DNA of 64,000 nt from assembly GCF_022601675.1 (NCBI RefSeq), contig NZ_JAKVIL010000013.1, forward strand, positions 62,001-126,000, in the 5' to 3' direction. Each line of letters begins with the position of its first letter. Within the stretch, counting starts at the first letter, position 1. The notes under the pieces were generated by a model. It saw only the letters and a list, made by a program, of their open reading frames with translations, was not told where the DNA came from and did not search any database. Positions 1 to 8,605 of the stretch are shown piece by piece. The translations under genes and the position numbers were made by a program. The DNA comes from Ancylobacter gelatini. Lineage in GTDB: Bacteria; Pseudomonadota; Alphaproteobacteria; Rhizobiales; Xanthobacteraceae.

Positions 1-2
1 AG

Positions 3-260
<258 letters not shown>

Positions 261-319
261 ACCCGAACGACGCCTACCGTCCCGTCCCGCCCCGTCCCGA
301 TCCGACCGGAGACTGCCCG

Positions 320-943
320 ATGTCCGACCGCCTTCTCGTGCTCGTCCGCCATGGCCAGAGCGAATGGAACCTCAAGAACCTGTTCACCGGCTGGCGCGAC
401 CCGGACCTCACCGAGCTTGGTGTTGAAGAGGCGAAGGCCGCCGGCAAGCGGCTGAAGGCGGAGGGTTTTCAGTTCGACGTTGCCTACACGTCGGAGCTGT
501 CGCGCGCGCAGAAGACGCTTGATCTCGCGCTTGCCGAACTCGGCCAGACCGGCATTCCGATCACCCGCGACATCGCCCTGAACGAGCGCGACTATGGCGA
601 CTTGTCGGGTTTGAACAAGGATGACGCGCGCCAGAAATGGGGCGAGGAGCAGGTGCTGATCTGGCGCCGCTCCTATGACGTGCCCCCGCCCGGCGGCGAG
701 AGCCTGAAGGACACGGTAGCGCGCACGCTGCCCTATTATGTGCAGGAAATCCTGCCGCAGGTGCTGCGCGGCAATCGCGTGCTGGTGACCGCGCATGGCA
801 ATTCGCTGCGCGCGCTGATCATGGTGCTGGAGAAGCTGTCGCCCGAAGGCATCCTCAAGCGCGAGCTGGCGACCGGCGTGCCGGTGATCTACCGGCTGAA
901 CGCGGATTCCACCGTCGCCAGCGTCGTCGATCTCGCCCGCTGA
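320..943 (+). CDS. gpmA: 2,3-bisphosphoglycerate-dependent phosphoglycerate mutase
   Basis: Cytoplasmic glycolytic enzyme that interconverts 3- and 2-phosphoglycerate through a phosphohistidine. The 207-residue protein carries the RHGQSEWN phosphohistidine motif near residue 10, followed by [11 protein letters not shown], and the second catalytic histidine in [11 protein letters not shown] near residue 158. [10 protein letters not shown] is also typical of the family. Its length is on the short side but normal for alphaproteobacterial GpmA. The ATG at 320 follows a CGGAGA Shine-Dalgarno sequence. It lies 59 bp after dapB and is probably co-transcribed with it. Confidence 0.97.
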   Translation: MSDRLLVLVRHGQSEWNLKNLFTGWRDPDLTELGVEEAKAAGKRLKAEGFQFDVAYTSELSRAQKTLDLALAELGQTGIPITRDIALNERDYGDLSGLNKDDARQKWGEEQVLIWRRSYDVPPPGGESLKDTVARTLPYYVQEILPQVLRGNRVLVTAHGNSLRALIMVLEKLSPEGILKRELATGVPVIYRLNADSTVASVVDLAR

Positions 944-1136
944 ACCGGCGCTTTCGGCGCGCCGATGGCGGCGCGTCGGCGGCCGGCCGGCATGATGGCG
1001 GCGCGCGGCTCCTGCGCCCGCCCGCCTCTTCTCTCGGGAGCACGAAGGGGCTAACAAGGCGCTCGCCCCGAACCGGACGGCGCGCGGGGATTGTCGTCCC
1101 CGCCGCCCGCGGGCAACTCCGCAGGCCGCACGTTCC

Positions 1137-2828
1137 ATGCTGAAGTCCTTCTTCTCCTACTATCGCCCCTATCGGACCCTGTTCCTGGTCGACTTCGGCT
1201 GCGCCGTGCTGTCCGGCGTGCTCGAACTCGGCTTCCCCATGGCGATGAAGGCCTTTGTCGACCTGCTGCTGCCGCGCGGCGACCTTCAGCTCATCCTGCT
1301 GGCCGCCCTCGGCCTGCTGGCGATCTACGCGCTCAACAGCGCCTTGATGGGGATCGTGACCTATTGGGGCCATGTGCTCGGCATCAACATCGAGACCGCG
1401 ATGCGGGCGAAGGCCTTCGCCCATCTCCAGAAGCTCTCCTTCCGCTTCTTCGACAATTACAAGACCGGGCATCTGGTGGCGCGCGTCACCAAGGACCTCG
1501 AGGAGATCGGCGAGGTTGCCCATCACGGGCCGGAGGACCTGTTCATCGCGGTGATGACCTTCGTCGGGGCCTTCGTGCTGATGCTCTGGGTGCACCCGCC
1601 GCTGGCCTATCTCACGGCGCTGATCGTGCCGCTCACCGCCTTCGTGGTGGCGCGCTATGGCGGGCGGATGACGCGGAACTGGCAGGAGCAGTTCGGCCGC
1701 ATCGGTGCCTTCAATGTCCGGCTGGAGGAGAATATCGGCGGCATCCGCGTGGTGCAGGCCTTCGCCAACGAGGCGCACGAGACCCGGCTGTTCGCCGTCG
1801 ACAATGCCGGCTACCGCGCCGCCAAGCTCGACGCCTACCGCCTGATGGCGGCGAGCCAGGCGCTGAACTACCTGGCGATGCGGCTGGTGCAGCTCACCGT
1901 GATGCTGGCGGGCGCGTGGTATGTGGTCGAGGGCGGGCTGACGATCGGCGGCTTTGTCGGCTTCCTGCTGCTGGTCGGGGTGTTCTACCGCCCGCTCGAC
2001 AAGATCGCGGCGGTGATGGAGACCTACCCCAAGGGCATTGCCGGCTTCCGCCGCTACCAGGAACTGCTGGCGACCGAACCCGACATCGCCGACCGGCCGG
2101 GCGCCCGCGAGGTGGCCCATCTCAAGGGCGATATCCGCTTCGAGGGCATCGGCTTCGGCTATGTGCCGGGTCGCGCCGTGCTGGCCGGCGTCAATCTCGA
2201 CATCCATGCCGGGCAGACCGTGGCCTTCATCGGCCCCTCGGGCGCGGGCAAGACCACGCTGCTCTCGCTGCTGCCGCGCTTCTATGAGGCCAGCGAGGGC
2301 CGGATCACCATTGACGGCATCGACCTGCGCGACATGACGCTGGAGTCGCTGCGCCAGCAGATCGGGATCGTGCAGCAGGACGTGTTCCTGTTCGGCGGCA
2401 CCATCCGCGAGAACATCGCCTATGGCCGGCTCGACGCCAGCGATGAGGAGATCCGCGAGGCCGCGCACCGCGCCCGGCTCGGCGGCATGCTGGCCGATCT
2501 GCCGGAAGGGCTCGACACGCTGATCGGCGAGCGCGGCGTGAAGCTCTCCGGCGGGCAGAAGCAGCGCCTCGCCATCGCCCGCATCTTCCTCAAGAATCCG
2601 CCGATCCTGATTCTCGACGAGGCGACCTCGGCGCTCGACACCGAGACCGAGCGCGAGATCCAGCGCTCGCTCGACGAGCTGGCGCGCGGGCGTACCACGC
2701 TGGTCATCGCCCACCGCCTCGCCACCATCCGCAACGCCGACCGCACCATACTGGTCTCGGGCGGCGGCATCACCGAGCGGGAGGCTCCGCCGCCGGAGGC
2801 GTGGGAAGCTTCCGCGTCCCGAACATGA
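1137..2828 (+). CDS. ABC exporter, fused permease and ATPase, MsbA-like
   Basis: Half-transporter of the ABCB/MsbA type, expected to act as a homodimer in the inner membrane and export a lipid or drug-like substrate. Residues 1-310 form six hydrophobic helices. The nucleotide-binding domain shows Walker A GPSGAGKTTL, the Q-loop region IGIVQQDVFLF, signature LSGGQKQRLA, Walker B ILILDEATSALD and H-loop IAHRLATI. Homologues continue about 15-20 residues past the last strand. Here similarity stops at GGGITER and the protein ends in a Pro/Ala-rich tail. That tail lies inside the convergent GntR gene, a 59-bp overlap, so the native 3' end may be lost. The substrate is unknown. Confidence 0.9.
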   Translation: MLKSFFSYYRPYRTLFLVDFGCAVLSGVLELGFPMAMKAFVDLLLPRGDLQLILLAALGLLAIYALNSALMGIVTYWGHVLGINIETAMRAKAFAHLQKLSFRFFDNYKTGHLVARVTKDLEEIGEVAHHGPEDLFIAVMTFVGAFVLMLWVHPPLAYLTALIVPLTAFVVARYGGRMTRNWQEQFGRIGAFNVRLEENIGGIRVVQAFANEAHETRLFAVDNAGYRAAKLDAYRLMAASQALNYLAMRLVQLTVMLAGAWYVVEGGLTIGGFVGFLLLVGVFYRPLDKIAAVMETYPKGIAGFRRYQELLATEPDIADRPGAREVAHLKGDIRFEGIGFGYVPGRAVLAGVNLDIHAGQTVAFIGPSGAGKTTLLSLLPRFYEASEGRITIDGIDLRDMTLESLRQQIGIVQQDVFLFGGTIRENIAYGRLDASDEEIREAAHRARLGGMLADLPEGLDTLIGERGVKLSGGQKQRLAIARIFLKNPPILILDEATSALDTETEREIQRSLDELARGRTTLVIAHRLATIRNADRTILVSGGGITEREAPPPEAWEASASRT

Positions 2829-3483
2829 GCCCCCTCACCGAGCCTAGATGCTTGCGCATGCACTGCTCGGCGAGGTCGGGATTGCGCCCCTCGATCGCCG
2901 CGGTGATGGCCTCGTGCTCGGCGAAGCTGGAATGGGCCGGCGGGGGCTCGGGCGCGGTGCGGGCATAGGCCCAGCCCGGAGACCGCCGCACGGCGTTCAG
3001 CGTCTCGAACAGCATGACCAGCAGCTTGTTCTTGCTGGCCTGCGCGATGGCAACGTGCAGCCGGTTGTCCCAGGCCTCATAGATGCTCCAGCTTTTTGCC
3101 CCGCGCGCCCGCCGGTTGCAGGCGCGCATCTCGTCGAAATCGGCCTGCGTGCCATAAAGCGCGGCGAGCCGCGCCAGCTGCGGCTCCATGGCGAGGCGCG
3201 CATCGATGATCTGCGCGGGGCTGGTGATCGTGCCGAGATACTCGACATCGTGCAGGTTGATCACCGGACGCGCGCCGATGAAGGTGCCGCGGCCGATATG
3301 CCGCCAGACCTGGCCCTCGGATTCCAGCACCGCCATCGCCTTGCGGATTTCAGCCCGCGTCGCGCCCAATTGCTCCGCCAGCGCGCGCTCCGAAGGCAGG
3401 CGTCCGTTGAGCGGGAGGGTCTGTTCGGTGAGGAAATTCCTCAGCCGCAACAACACGTCATCCGCAGTTCCGTGGCCGAGCAT
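2770..3483 (-). CDS. GntR-family regulator, FadR/FCD subfamily
   Basis: DNA-binding repressor of about 237 residues. The N-terminal winged helix shows RLPSERALAEQLGATRAEIRKA and VLESEGQVWRHIGRGTF, and a C-terminal all-helical FCD ligand domain covers roughly residues 90-225. It is clearly related to the regulator at 15741-16427, sharing the RLPxER, RAExRKA, VLESEGQ-WRH and GTF motifs. ATG 3483 is preferred over an in-frame TTG at 3492. It is divergent from the NitT/TauT-type importer operon that starts at 3766 and is its most likely controller. The 3' end overlaps the ABC exporter gene tail to tail. The effector is unknown. Confidence 0.9.
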   Translation of the reverse strand: MLGHGTADDVLLRLRNFLTEQTLPLNGRLPSERALAEQLGATRAEIRKAMAVLESEGQVWRHIGRGTFIGARPVINLHDVEYLGTITSPAQIIDARLAMEPQLARLAALYGTQADFDEMRACNRRARGAKSWSIYEAWDNRLHVAIAQASKNKLLVMLFETLNAVRRSPGWAYARTAPEPPPAHSSFAEHEAITAAIEGRNPDLAEQCMRKHLGSVRGLMFGTRKLPTPPAAEPPAR

Positions 3484-3616
3484 GTCAACCAATCACGAAA
3501 ATGGGTTCACTTAGGGTCTTTTCACCGTAGTCAAAACGCGTTCAACTTCAATCTGCCGCAGGGTCGTTTCACGAGAAAATACGCTCGGAACCGAAAGTAT
3601 TGCGACACCGAATTGG

Positions 3617-3634
3617 ACCAATGAAAAAATTGGT
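3617..3634. promoter_or_regulatory. Putative GntR operator, 18-bp inverted repeat
   Basis: ACCA and TGGT arms are separated by 10 bases (ACCAATGAAAAAATTGGT). The site lies in the 282-bp divergent gap between the GntR gene (start 3483) and the importer operon (start 3766). It resembles the 17-bp ACCAA-N7-TTGGT sites found elsewhere in this window but has one extra spacer base. An overlapping short palindrome, TTGGACCAA, starts at 3613. A degenerate copy, ACCAA...TGGGT, lies at 3488-3506 immediately upstream of the GntR start. The rest of the gap is AT-richer than the genes and shows no other gene. Confidence 0.45.
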
Positions 3635-3765
3635 TCAGCCGGCCGGTGTGGATCGTCGACGCCAAACGATCCCCGCGCCCGCCGTTGGCCTCATGCCGGA
3701 GGAGTGCAGGAAAGCCTGACCGGCTTTCTCGACCGAACGATCAAAAAAACACACCGGAGGAAACC

Positions 3766-4785
3766 ATGATGATCTCCAAGAGGTCTTTCTGCCTTTCAGC
3801 GGCCGCGGGCGCGTTCCTGCTTGCCGCCGGCAGCGCATCCGCGCCCGCGCAGACGCTGCGTAACGTCACCTTCGTCCAGCCCAGCCCGTCCGCGATCAAC
3901 TCGTTCCCGGTCTACGTCGCGATGGGCGAGGGGTATTTCAAGGACGAGGGCATCAACATGCGTGTCGAGTCGGTCAACGGCTCCGGCGCCGTGATCCAGG
4001 CGATGGCATCCGGCCAGGCCCAGTTCGGCCGGCCCGGCCCCGGCCCGGTGCTGAGCGCCCGCGCCCGCGGCGTCGATGTCGTCTTCCTCTACAACATGAT
4101 GGTGAAGAGCTCCTTCGGCATCGTGGTGAAGGACGGCGACAGCTTCAAGTCGCCCACCGACCTCAAGGGCAAGGTGATCGGGGTCGGCACCGCCGACGGC
4201 GCCGAGGTCTCCTTTGCGCGCGGCGTGCTCTCCTCCCTCGGCATGGAGGAAAAGCGCGACTACACCTTCCTGACCGTCGGCGATGGCGGCATGGCCACCG
4301 CGGCCTTCACCCGCGACGACATCTCCGCCTATGCCGCCTCGACGGCGGATGCGGCGATCCTCTCCCATCGCGGCATCAAGCTGCGCGACATCACCCCCGT
4401 CGAATTCGTCACCTTCTTCGGCAACGGCTTCGCCGTGATGCAGGAGACGATCGACAAGGATCCCAAGCTGGTCGAGGGCTTCGGCCGCGCGGTGGTGCGG
4501 GCGCAGGAATTCGCCGTCGATCCGGCGAACCGCGAGAAGGTGCTGGCGCATCTCAAGGCCGGCATGCCGCAGGAAAGCGAGGACAAGGCCTTCGCCAACG
4601 CCCTGTTCGAGCAGGTGCTGGCCAAGACCATGCGCGTCGACCAGAGCAAGGGCTGGGGCTACCAGAACCCCAAGGACTGGGAAGCCTGGCATGTCAGCCT
4701 CGTCGAGACCGGCAGCCTGAAGCAGCCGATGCCGGACCTCGAAAAGGCCTACACCAATGCCTTTGTGGAGGTGTGGAACAAATGA
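3766..4785 (+). CDS. ABC importer substrate-binding protein, NitT/TauT (SsuA/THI5-like) family
   Basis: Periplasmic binding protein of 339 residues. A Sec signal peptide (KRSFCLSAAAGAFLLAAGSA, cleavage near SAPAQT) precedes the mature domain. FPVYVAMGEGYFKDEGI and VIQAMASGQAQF are typical of the NMT1/SsuA fold that binds sulfonates, nitrate or pyrimidine-like compounds. The start is ATG 3766 because GGAGG lies five bases upstream; the reading frame is open further upstream without a ribosome site. It heads an operon with the ATPase (4782), permease (5585), FAA-family enzyme and dehydrogenase. The ligand cannot be named; the neighbouring enzymes suggest an organic or keto acid, possibly aromatic-derived. 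Confidence 0.88.
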   Translation: MMISKRSFCLSAAAGAFLLAAGSASAPAQTLRNVTFVQPSPSAINSFPVYVAMGEGYFKDEGINMRVESVNGSGAVIQAMASGQAQFGRPGPGPVLSARARGVDVVFLYNMMVKSSFGIVVKDGDSFKSPTDLKGKVIGVGTADGAEVSFARGVLSSLGMEEKRDYTFLTVGDGGMATAAFTRDDISAYAASTADAAILSHRGIKLRDITPVEFVTFFGNGFAVMQETIDKDPKLVEGFGRAVVRAQEFAVDPANREKVLAHLKAGMPQESEDKAFANALFEQVLAKTMRVDQSKGWGYQNPKDWEAWHVSLVETGSLKQPMPDLEKAYTNAFVEVWNK

Positions 4786-5588
4786 ACGCCGCCGCAGCCT
4801 TCCTTCCCGCGGAATCGAAGCCCCGCGAGGTGGTCTACGAGCTGAAGTCGGTCTCGAAGACCTATGCCATGCGGCAGATCCATGCCCTGGACAATGTGAA
4901 CCTCCGGCTGGAACGCGGCAGCTTCTCTTCGGTCATCGGATCGAGCGGCTGCGGCAAGTCCACCCTTCTGAAGATCATGGCGGGGCTCCAGTCCCCGTCC
5001 GCGGGCAGCGTGGTCCTGGCGGGCAAGCCCGTGCTGGGACCACGCCGCGACATCGGCATGATGTTCCAGCACGCCACCCTGTTCCCCTGGCGCACCACGC
5101 TGGAGAACATCGTGCTGCCGATCGAGATCCGCGACGGCAAGCAGGCCGCCGCGGCCAAGCACGAGGCCGGGCGCCGCCTGCTCGATCTGGTCGGCCTCAA
5201 GGGCTTCGAGAACGTCTATCCGGGCGAGCTGTCCGGCGGCATGGCGCAGCGCGCCGCCATCTGCCGGATGCTCATCACCGAACCCGAGGTGCTGCTGCTC
5301 GACGAGCCGTTTTCGGCGCTCGACGAATTGTCGCGCGATTTCATGAACATGGAGCTGCAGCGCATCTGCATGGCGCGCAACGCGACCGCCTTCCTGGTCA
5401 CCCACTCCATCCCGGAAGCGGTGATCCTGTCGGATGTCGTCCACGTCATGCGCCCGCGTCCCGGCCGGGTGGTGGAGACGGTGGCGATCGACCTGCCGCG
5501 CCCGCGCACGCTGGAGATGATCACCACGCCCTATTTCGGCGCGCTCGTCGCCCATATCCGCAGCCGTCTCGACAAGGAGGCCGCATGA
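4782..5588 (+). CDS. ABC importer ATPase, NitT/TauT family
   Basis: Cytoplasmic ATPase of 268 residues that powers the importer. It shows Walker A GSSGCGKSTL, signature LSGGMAQRAA, Walker B VLLLDEPFSALDE and the H-loop VTHSIPEAV, which is typical of SsuB/TauB-like proteins. The ATG at 4782 overlaps the stop of the binding-protein gene (ATGA) and has GGAGGT nine bases upstream. The GTG at 4773 is too close to that Shine-Dalgarno site. Its own stop overlaps the permease start by four bases, so the three genes are translationally coupled. Confidence 0.93.
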   Translation: MNAAAAFLPAESKPREVVYELKSVSKTYAMRQIHALDNVNLRLERGSFSSVIGSSGCGKSTLLKIMAGLQSPSAGSVVLAGKPVLGPRRDIGMMFQHATLFPWRTTLENIVLPIEIRDGKQAAAAKHEAGRRLLDLVGLKGFENVYPGELSGGMAQRAAICRMLITEPEVLLLDEPFSALDELSRDFMNMELQRICMARNATAFLVTHSIPEAVILSDVVHVMRPRPGRVVETVAIDLPRPRTLEMITTPYFGALVAHIRSRLDKEAA

Positions 5589-6454
5589 GCACGATCGACA
5601 GTTCCATCGAGGTCGGCGAAACCGGCGCCGGCATTACCGATACCGTCTGGACCGAGAAGGGCTCCTGGCTCGACCGGGTGCCGCGCGCGGTGTCCATGAT
5701 CGTCCTGTTCGCGGCGTTCCTCGCCATCTGGCAGGGCGTCACCCTGCTGGGCGTGGTCTCGCCGATCATCATGCCGACCCCGGCCGAGGTCGGGCGCGAC
5801 ATCGTGACCGTGGCGATCAATCTGCTCTCCGGCGACTACATGCTCGCCGCGCTGTGGATCACCGCCAAGGAGGTGTTCTTCGGCTTCATCATCGCCACGG
5901 TGGTCGGCTTCTCGCTCGGCGTGCTGGTGGGCGAGACGACGTTCGGCGAGCGGGCGGTGATGCCCTATCTGGTCGCCATCGACACCATGCCGAAAATCGC
6001 CTTCGCCCCGCTCTTCGTGGCGTGGCTCGGCTTCGACATCGCTTCGAAGGTGGCGCTCGCGGCCTTTATCGCCACCTTCCCGATCATCGTCGGCACGGCG
6101 GCGGGGCTGCATGCGGCCGATAGCAATGCGCGCATGCTGTTCAAGACCATGGGCGCCTCGCGCTGGCAGATGCTGATCAAGCTCAAGCTGCCCACCGGCC
6201 TGCCGCATTTCTTCACCGGCCTGAAGATCGGTTCGGTCGGCGTGATGGCGGGCGCGATCACCGGCGAGTTTCTCGGCGGCGGCAAGGGCTTCGGCGAATT
6301 GATCCGCGTCGCGGCCAGCATGCTCGACACTCCGCGCGTGTTCTCGCTCATCCTCTATCTCAGCCTTCTGGGCCTCGGGCTGTTCGCCTTCGTGAACTGG
6401 GTCCAGCAGCATTTCGTGTTCTGGCACAAGGCCCGGGTGACGACGGCGGAGTAA
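5585..6454 (+). CDS. ABC importer permease, NitT/TauT family
   Basis: Inner-membrane permease of 289 residues with about six hydrophobic helices and the conserved cytoplasmic loop that contacts the ATPase (FKTMGASRWQMLIKLKLPTGLP; the EAA-type loop near residue 195). The N-terminal 40 residues are hydrophilic. The ATG at 5585 overlaps the ATPase stop (ATGA), which fixes the start. It forms a complete transporter with the two upstream genes. Downstream, the FAA-family gene follows after 35 bp, so transport and metabolism are probably co-expressed. Confidence 0.93.
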   Translation: MSTIDSSIEVGETGAGITDTVWTEKGSWLDRVPRAVSMIVLFAAFLAIWQGVTLLGVVSPIIMPTPAEVGRDIVTVAINLLSGDYMLAALWITAKEVFFGFIIATVVGFSLGVLVGETTFGERAVMPYLVAIDTMPKIAFAPLFVAWLGFDIASKVALAAFIATFPIIVGTAAGLHAADSNARMLFKTMGASRWQMLIKLKLPTGLPHFFTGLKIGSVGVMAGAITGEFLGGGKGFGELIRVAASMLDTPRVFSLILYLSLLGLGLFAFVNWVQQHFVFWHKARVTTAE

Positions 6455-6489
6455 CCCTCCCCCGCTCCCGTACAATCAGGAAAAAGACC

Positions 6490-7365
6490 ATGCATCTCGT
6501 AACCTACCGCACGCCGGGAGGCTCTTCCGTCGGTGTCGTCGAGGGCGCCAGCGTGCTGCGCGTCGCCGATCTCGTCCCCGGCGCGCCCGACGACATGATT
6601 GGCGTGATCGAGGCGGGCGAACCGCTTCTGGCGACACTGCGCGCGGCGCTGGCCTCGGCACCGGCGGGCGCCCGGCAGCCGCTGGCCTCGACCGAGCTGC
6701 TGTGCCCGATCCCGCAGCCGGGCAAGATCATCTGCCTCGGGCTCAACTACGCGCTGCACGCCAAGGAAGGCGGCAATGCGGTGCCGGATTATCCGGCCTT
6801 CTTCATCCGCGCCAATTCCTCGCTGGTGGCGCCGGGCGCGCCGGTGGTGCGTCCGCGGGTCTCCGACAAGCTGGACTATGAGTGCGAGCTGACCATCGTC
6901 ATCGGCAAGCGCGGCCGCGATATCCCGGAAGACCAGGCGCTCACCCATGTCTATGGCTACACGCTGCTCAACGACGTCTCGGTGCGCGACTATCAGCGCA
7001 AGACCACGCAATGGTCGGCCGGCAAGAACTTCGACGGCACCGCCCCGGTCGGGCCGGTCATCGCCACCGCCGACGATCTGCCGCCGGGCGCCGACGGCCT
7101 CGGCATCCGTACCCGGCTCAACGGGCAGGTGATGCAGGACAGCGACACCTCGGACATGGTGTTCAAGGTCGCGCGCACCGTGGCGCTGATGTCGGAGATC
7201 ATGACGCTCAACCCCGGCGACATCATCGCGACGGGCACGCCCTCGGGCGTCGGCTATGCCCGCAAGCCGCCGGTGTTCATGAAGCAGGGCGATGTGGTCG
7301 AGGTCGAGGTCGACGGCATCGGCATATTGCGCAACCCGGTGATCGACGCGGGCGCATCGGCATGA
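6490..7365 (+). CDS. Fumarylacetoacetate hydrolase (FAA) family protein
   Basis: A 291-residue enzyme of the FAA superfamily. These enzymes hydrolyse C-C bonds of acylpyruvates or decarboxylate keto acids with a bound divalent metal. Visible motifs are KIICLGLNYALHAKEGG, the acidic metal-binding strand LDYECELTIVIGK, GKNFDGTAPVGP and the C-terminal GDIIATGTPSGVGYARKPP. Length and domain order fit 2-hydroxyhepta-2,4-diene-1,7-dioate isomerase or ureidoglycolate-lyase-like members. It sits 35 bp after the importer permease and overlaps the dehydrogenase start by four bases, so it probably acts on the imported compound or its product. The exact substrate is not predictable. Confidence 0.9.
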   Translation: MHLVTYRTPGGSSVGVVEGASVLRVADLVPGAPDDMIGVIEAGEPLLATLRAALASAPAGARQPLASTELLCPIPQPGKIICLGLNYALHAKEGGNAVPDYPAFFIRANSSLVAPGAPVVRPRVSDKLDYECELTIVIGKRGRDIPEDQALTHVYGYTLLNDVSVRDYQRKTTQWSAGKNFDGTAPVGPVIATADDLPPGADGLGIRTRLNGQVMQDSDTSDMVFKVARTVALMSEIMTLNPGDIIATGTPSGVGYARKPPVFMKQGDVVEVEVDGIGILRNPVIDAGASA

Positions 7366-8462
7366 CAAGCGAGGCCGGCATCGCTGCTTCCGGCGGCGTC
7401 GTCGCCGCGCGTCCCGCCGCCGGCCGGGTGCCCGCGCCGGCACTGCGCGACTTCACGGCGCGCGCCTTCCTCGCCCTCGGCGTGCCGGAGGACGATGCCC
7501 GCCGCGTGGCCGGGTTGATGGTCGAGGCCGATCTGCGCGGCTACGACACCCATGGCGTGTTCCGGCTGCGGCAATATGTGGACCGGCTGCGCGACGGGGG
7601 CATCACGCCGGCCGCCACCGTGACCACCGTGCGCGAGACCGCCGCCACCGCCTTGATCGACGGCGGCAACGGGCTCGGCCATCTCGCCATGCAGGCGGCG
7701 ACGGAGCTGGCCATCGCCAAGGCCGGCGCCGCCGGCATCGGCTGGGTCGGCGTGCGCAATTCCAACCATGCCGGCCCGGCGGCGCTCTATGTGCTGCCGC
7801 AGACCCGCCAGGGCATGGCCGGCATCTGCGCGGCGGTGGGCAGCGCCAACCATGTCGCGCCGTTCGGGGGCAGCGAAATGCTGCTCGGCACCAACCCGCT
7901 CGCCATCGCCGTTCCCGCCGGCCGGCAGGCGCCGTTCCTGCTCGACATGGCGACCACCAATGTCGCCATGGGCAAGATCAAGTCCCTTGCCCAGCGCGGC
8001 GAGCCGATGCCGGAAGGCTGGATGGTGGGGCGCGATGGCCGCCCCCTCACCGATCCCAACCGGCGCGACGAGGGGTTCCTCCTGCCGATCGGCGGTGCCA
8101 AGGGCTATGGGCTGGCCATGGCGATCGGCCTGCTGGCCGGCGTGATGAACGGGGCCGCCTTCGGTTCGAACGTGGTGGATTTCACCACCGACCGGACGAG
8201 CCCGACCAATACCGGCCAGTTTGTCGCCGCGCTTTCCGTCGCGGCCTTCCGCGAGCCCACGGCCTTCGGCGCGGCGGTGGATACGGTGTTCGACGAGATG
8301 CGCGCCTGCGCGCCGCTGCCCGGTCATGCCCCGGTCCGGATTCCCGGCGAGGGGCGCGAGGAGCGGGCCGCCAAGGGCGATGCCGAGGGCCTCGCCCTGC
8401 ACCCCAATCTGGTGAAGGAACTCGACGCCATCGCCGGAGAGCTGGGCATCGTCGGCCTCTGA
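7362..8462 (+). CDS. Malate/L-lactate dehydrogenase-family (Ldh2-like) oxidoreductase
   Basis: A 366-residue NAD(P)-dependent oxidoreductase of the YbiC/YiaK/ComC family, which is unrelated to classical LDH. It shows the family hallmarks YDTHGVFRLRQYVDRL, VGVRNSNHAGPAALYVL with the catalytic-histidine region, FGGSEMLLGTNPLAIAVP and GAKGYGLAMAIGLLAGVM. Family members reduce keto or imino acids such as 2,3-diketo-gulonate, ureidoglycolate or delta-1-piperideine-2-carboxylate. The start is the ATG overlapping the FAA-gene stop (ATGA). It is the last gene of the importer operon before the 143-bp operator-bearing gap. Confidence 0.9.
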   Translation: MTSEAGIAASGGVVAARPAAGRVPAPALRDFTARAFLALGVPEDDARRVAGLMVEADLRGYDTHGVFRLRQYVDRLRDGGITPAATVTTVRETAATALIDGGNGLGHLAMQAATELAIAKAGAAGIGWVGVRNSNHAGPAALYVLPQTRQGMAGICAAVGSANHVAPFGGSEMLLGTNPLAIAVPAGRQAPFLLDMATTNVAMGKIKSLAQRGEPMPEGWMVGRDGRPLTDPNRRDEGFLLPIGGAKGYGLAMAIGLLAGVMNGAAFGSNVVDFTTDRTSPTNTGQFVAALSVAAFREPTAFGAAVDTVFDEMRACAPLPGHAPVRIPGEGREERAAKGDAEGLALHPNLVKELDAIAGELGIVGL

Positions 8463-8476
8463 GCGGAAGTGGCGAA

Positions 8477-8493
8477 ACCAATTGGTCATTGGA
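8477..8493. promoter_or_regulatory. Putative GntR operator, ACCAA-N7-TTGGa
   Basis: Sequence ACCAATTGGTCATTGGA, which also contains the perfect 10-bp palindrome ACCAATTGGT. It lies 15 bp after the dehydrogenase stop in the gap before the second FAA-family gene. It has one mismatch to the 17-bp motif found complete at 8566-8582, 16439-16455 and 16539-16555. Confidence 0.45.
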
Positions 8494-8565
8494 TGGGTGG
8501 ATGCCGCACAGGACGCTGCGATATCACCCGTTGGAGCCTTGACGTTTCGCTTAACCCAATGTACG

Positions 8566-8582
8566 ACCAAATCATGATTGGT
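8566..8582. promoter_or_regulatory. Putative GntR operator, ACCAA-N7-TTGGT
   Basis: ACCAAATCATGATTGGT has perfect five-base arms and lies 23 bp before the start of the FAA-family gene at 8606. A possible promoter (TTGACG at 8539-8544, then TACGAC at 8562-8567, 17-bp spacer) would place the operator over the -10 box and start site, which suits repression. The binding protein is inferred to be one of the two FadR-like GntR proteins at 2770 or 15741. Confidence 0.5.
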
Positions 8583-8605
8583 ATTAAATGTCACGGGAGT
8601 GATTG

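Noticed and set aside
944..1136. GC-rich inverted segments between gpmA and the ABC exporter as a terminator
   Set aside because: Many overlapping GC-rich complementary runs exist, but no single clean stem with a T-run could be chosen.
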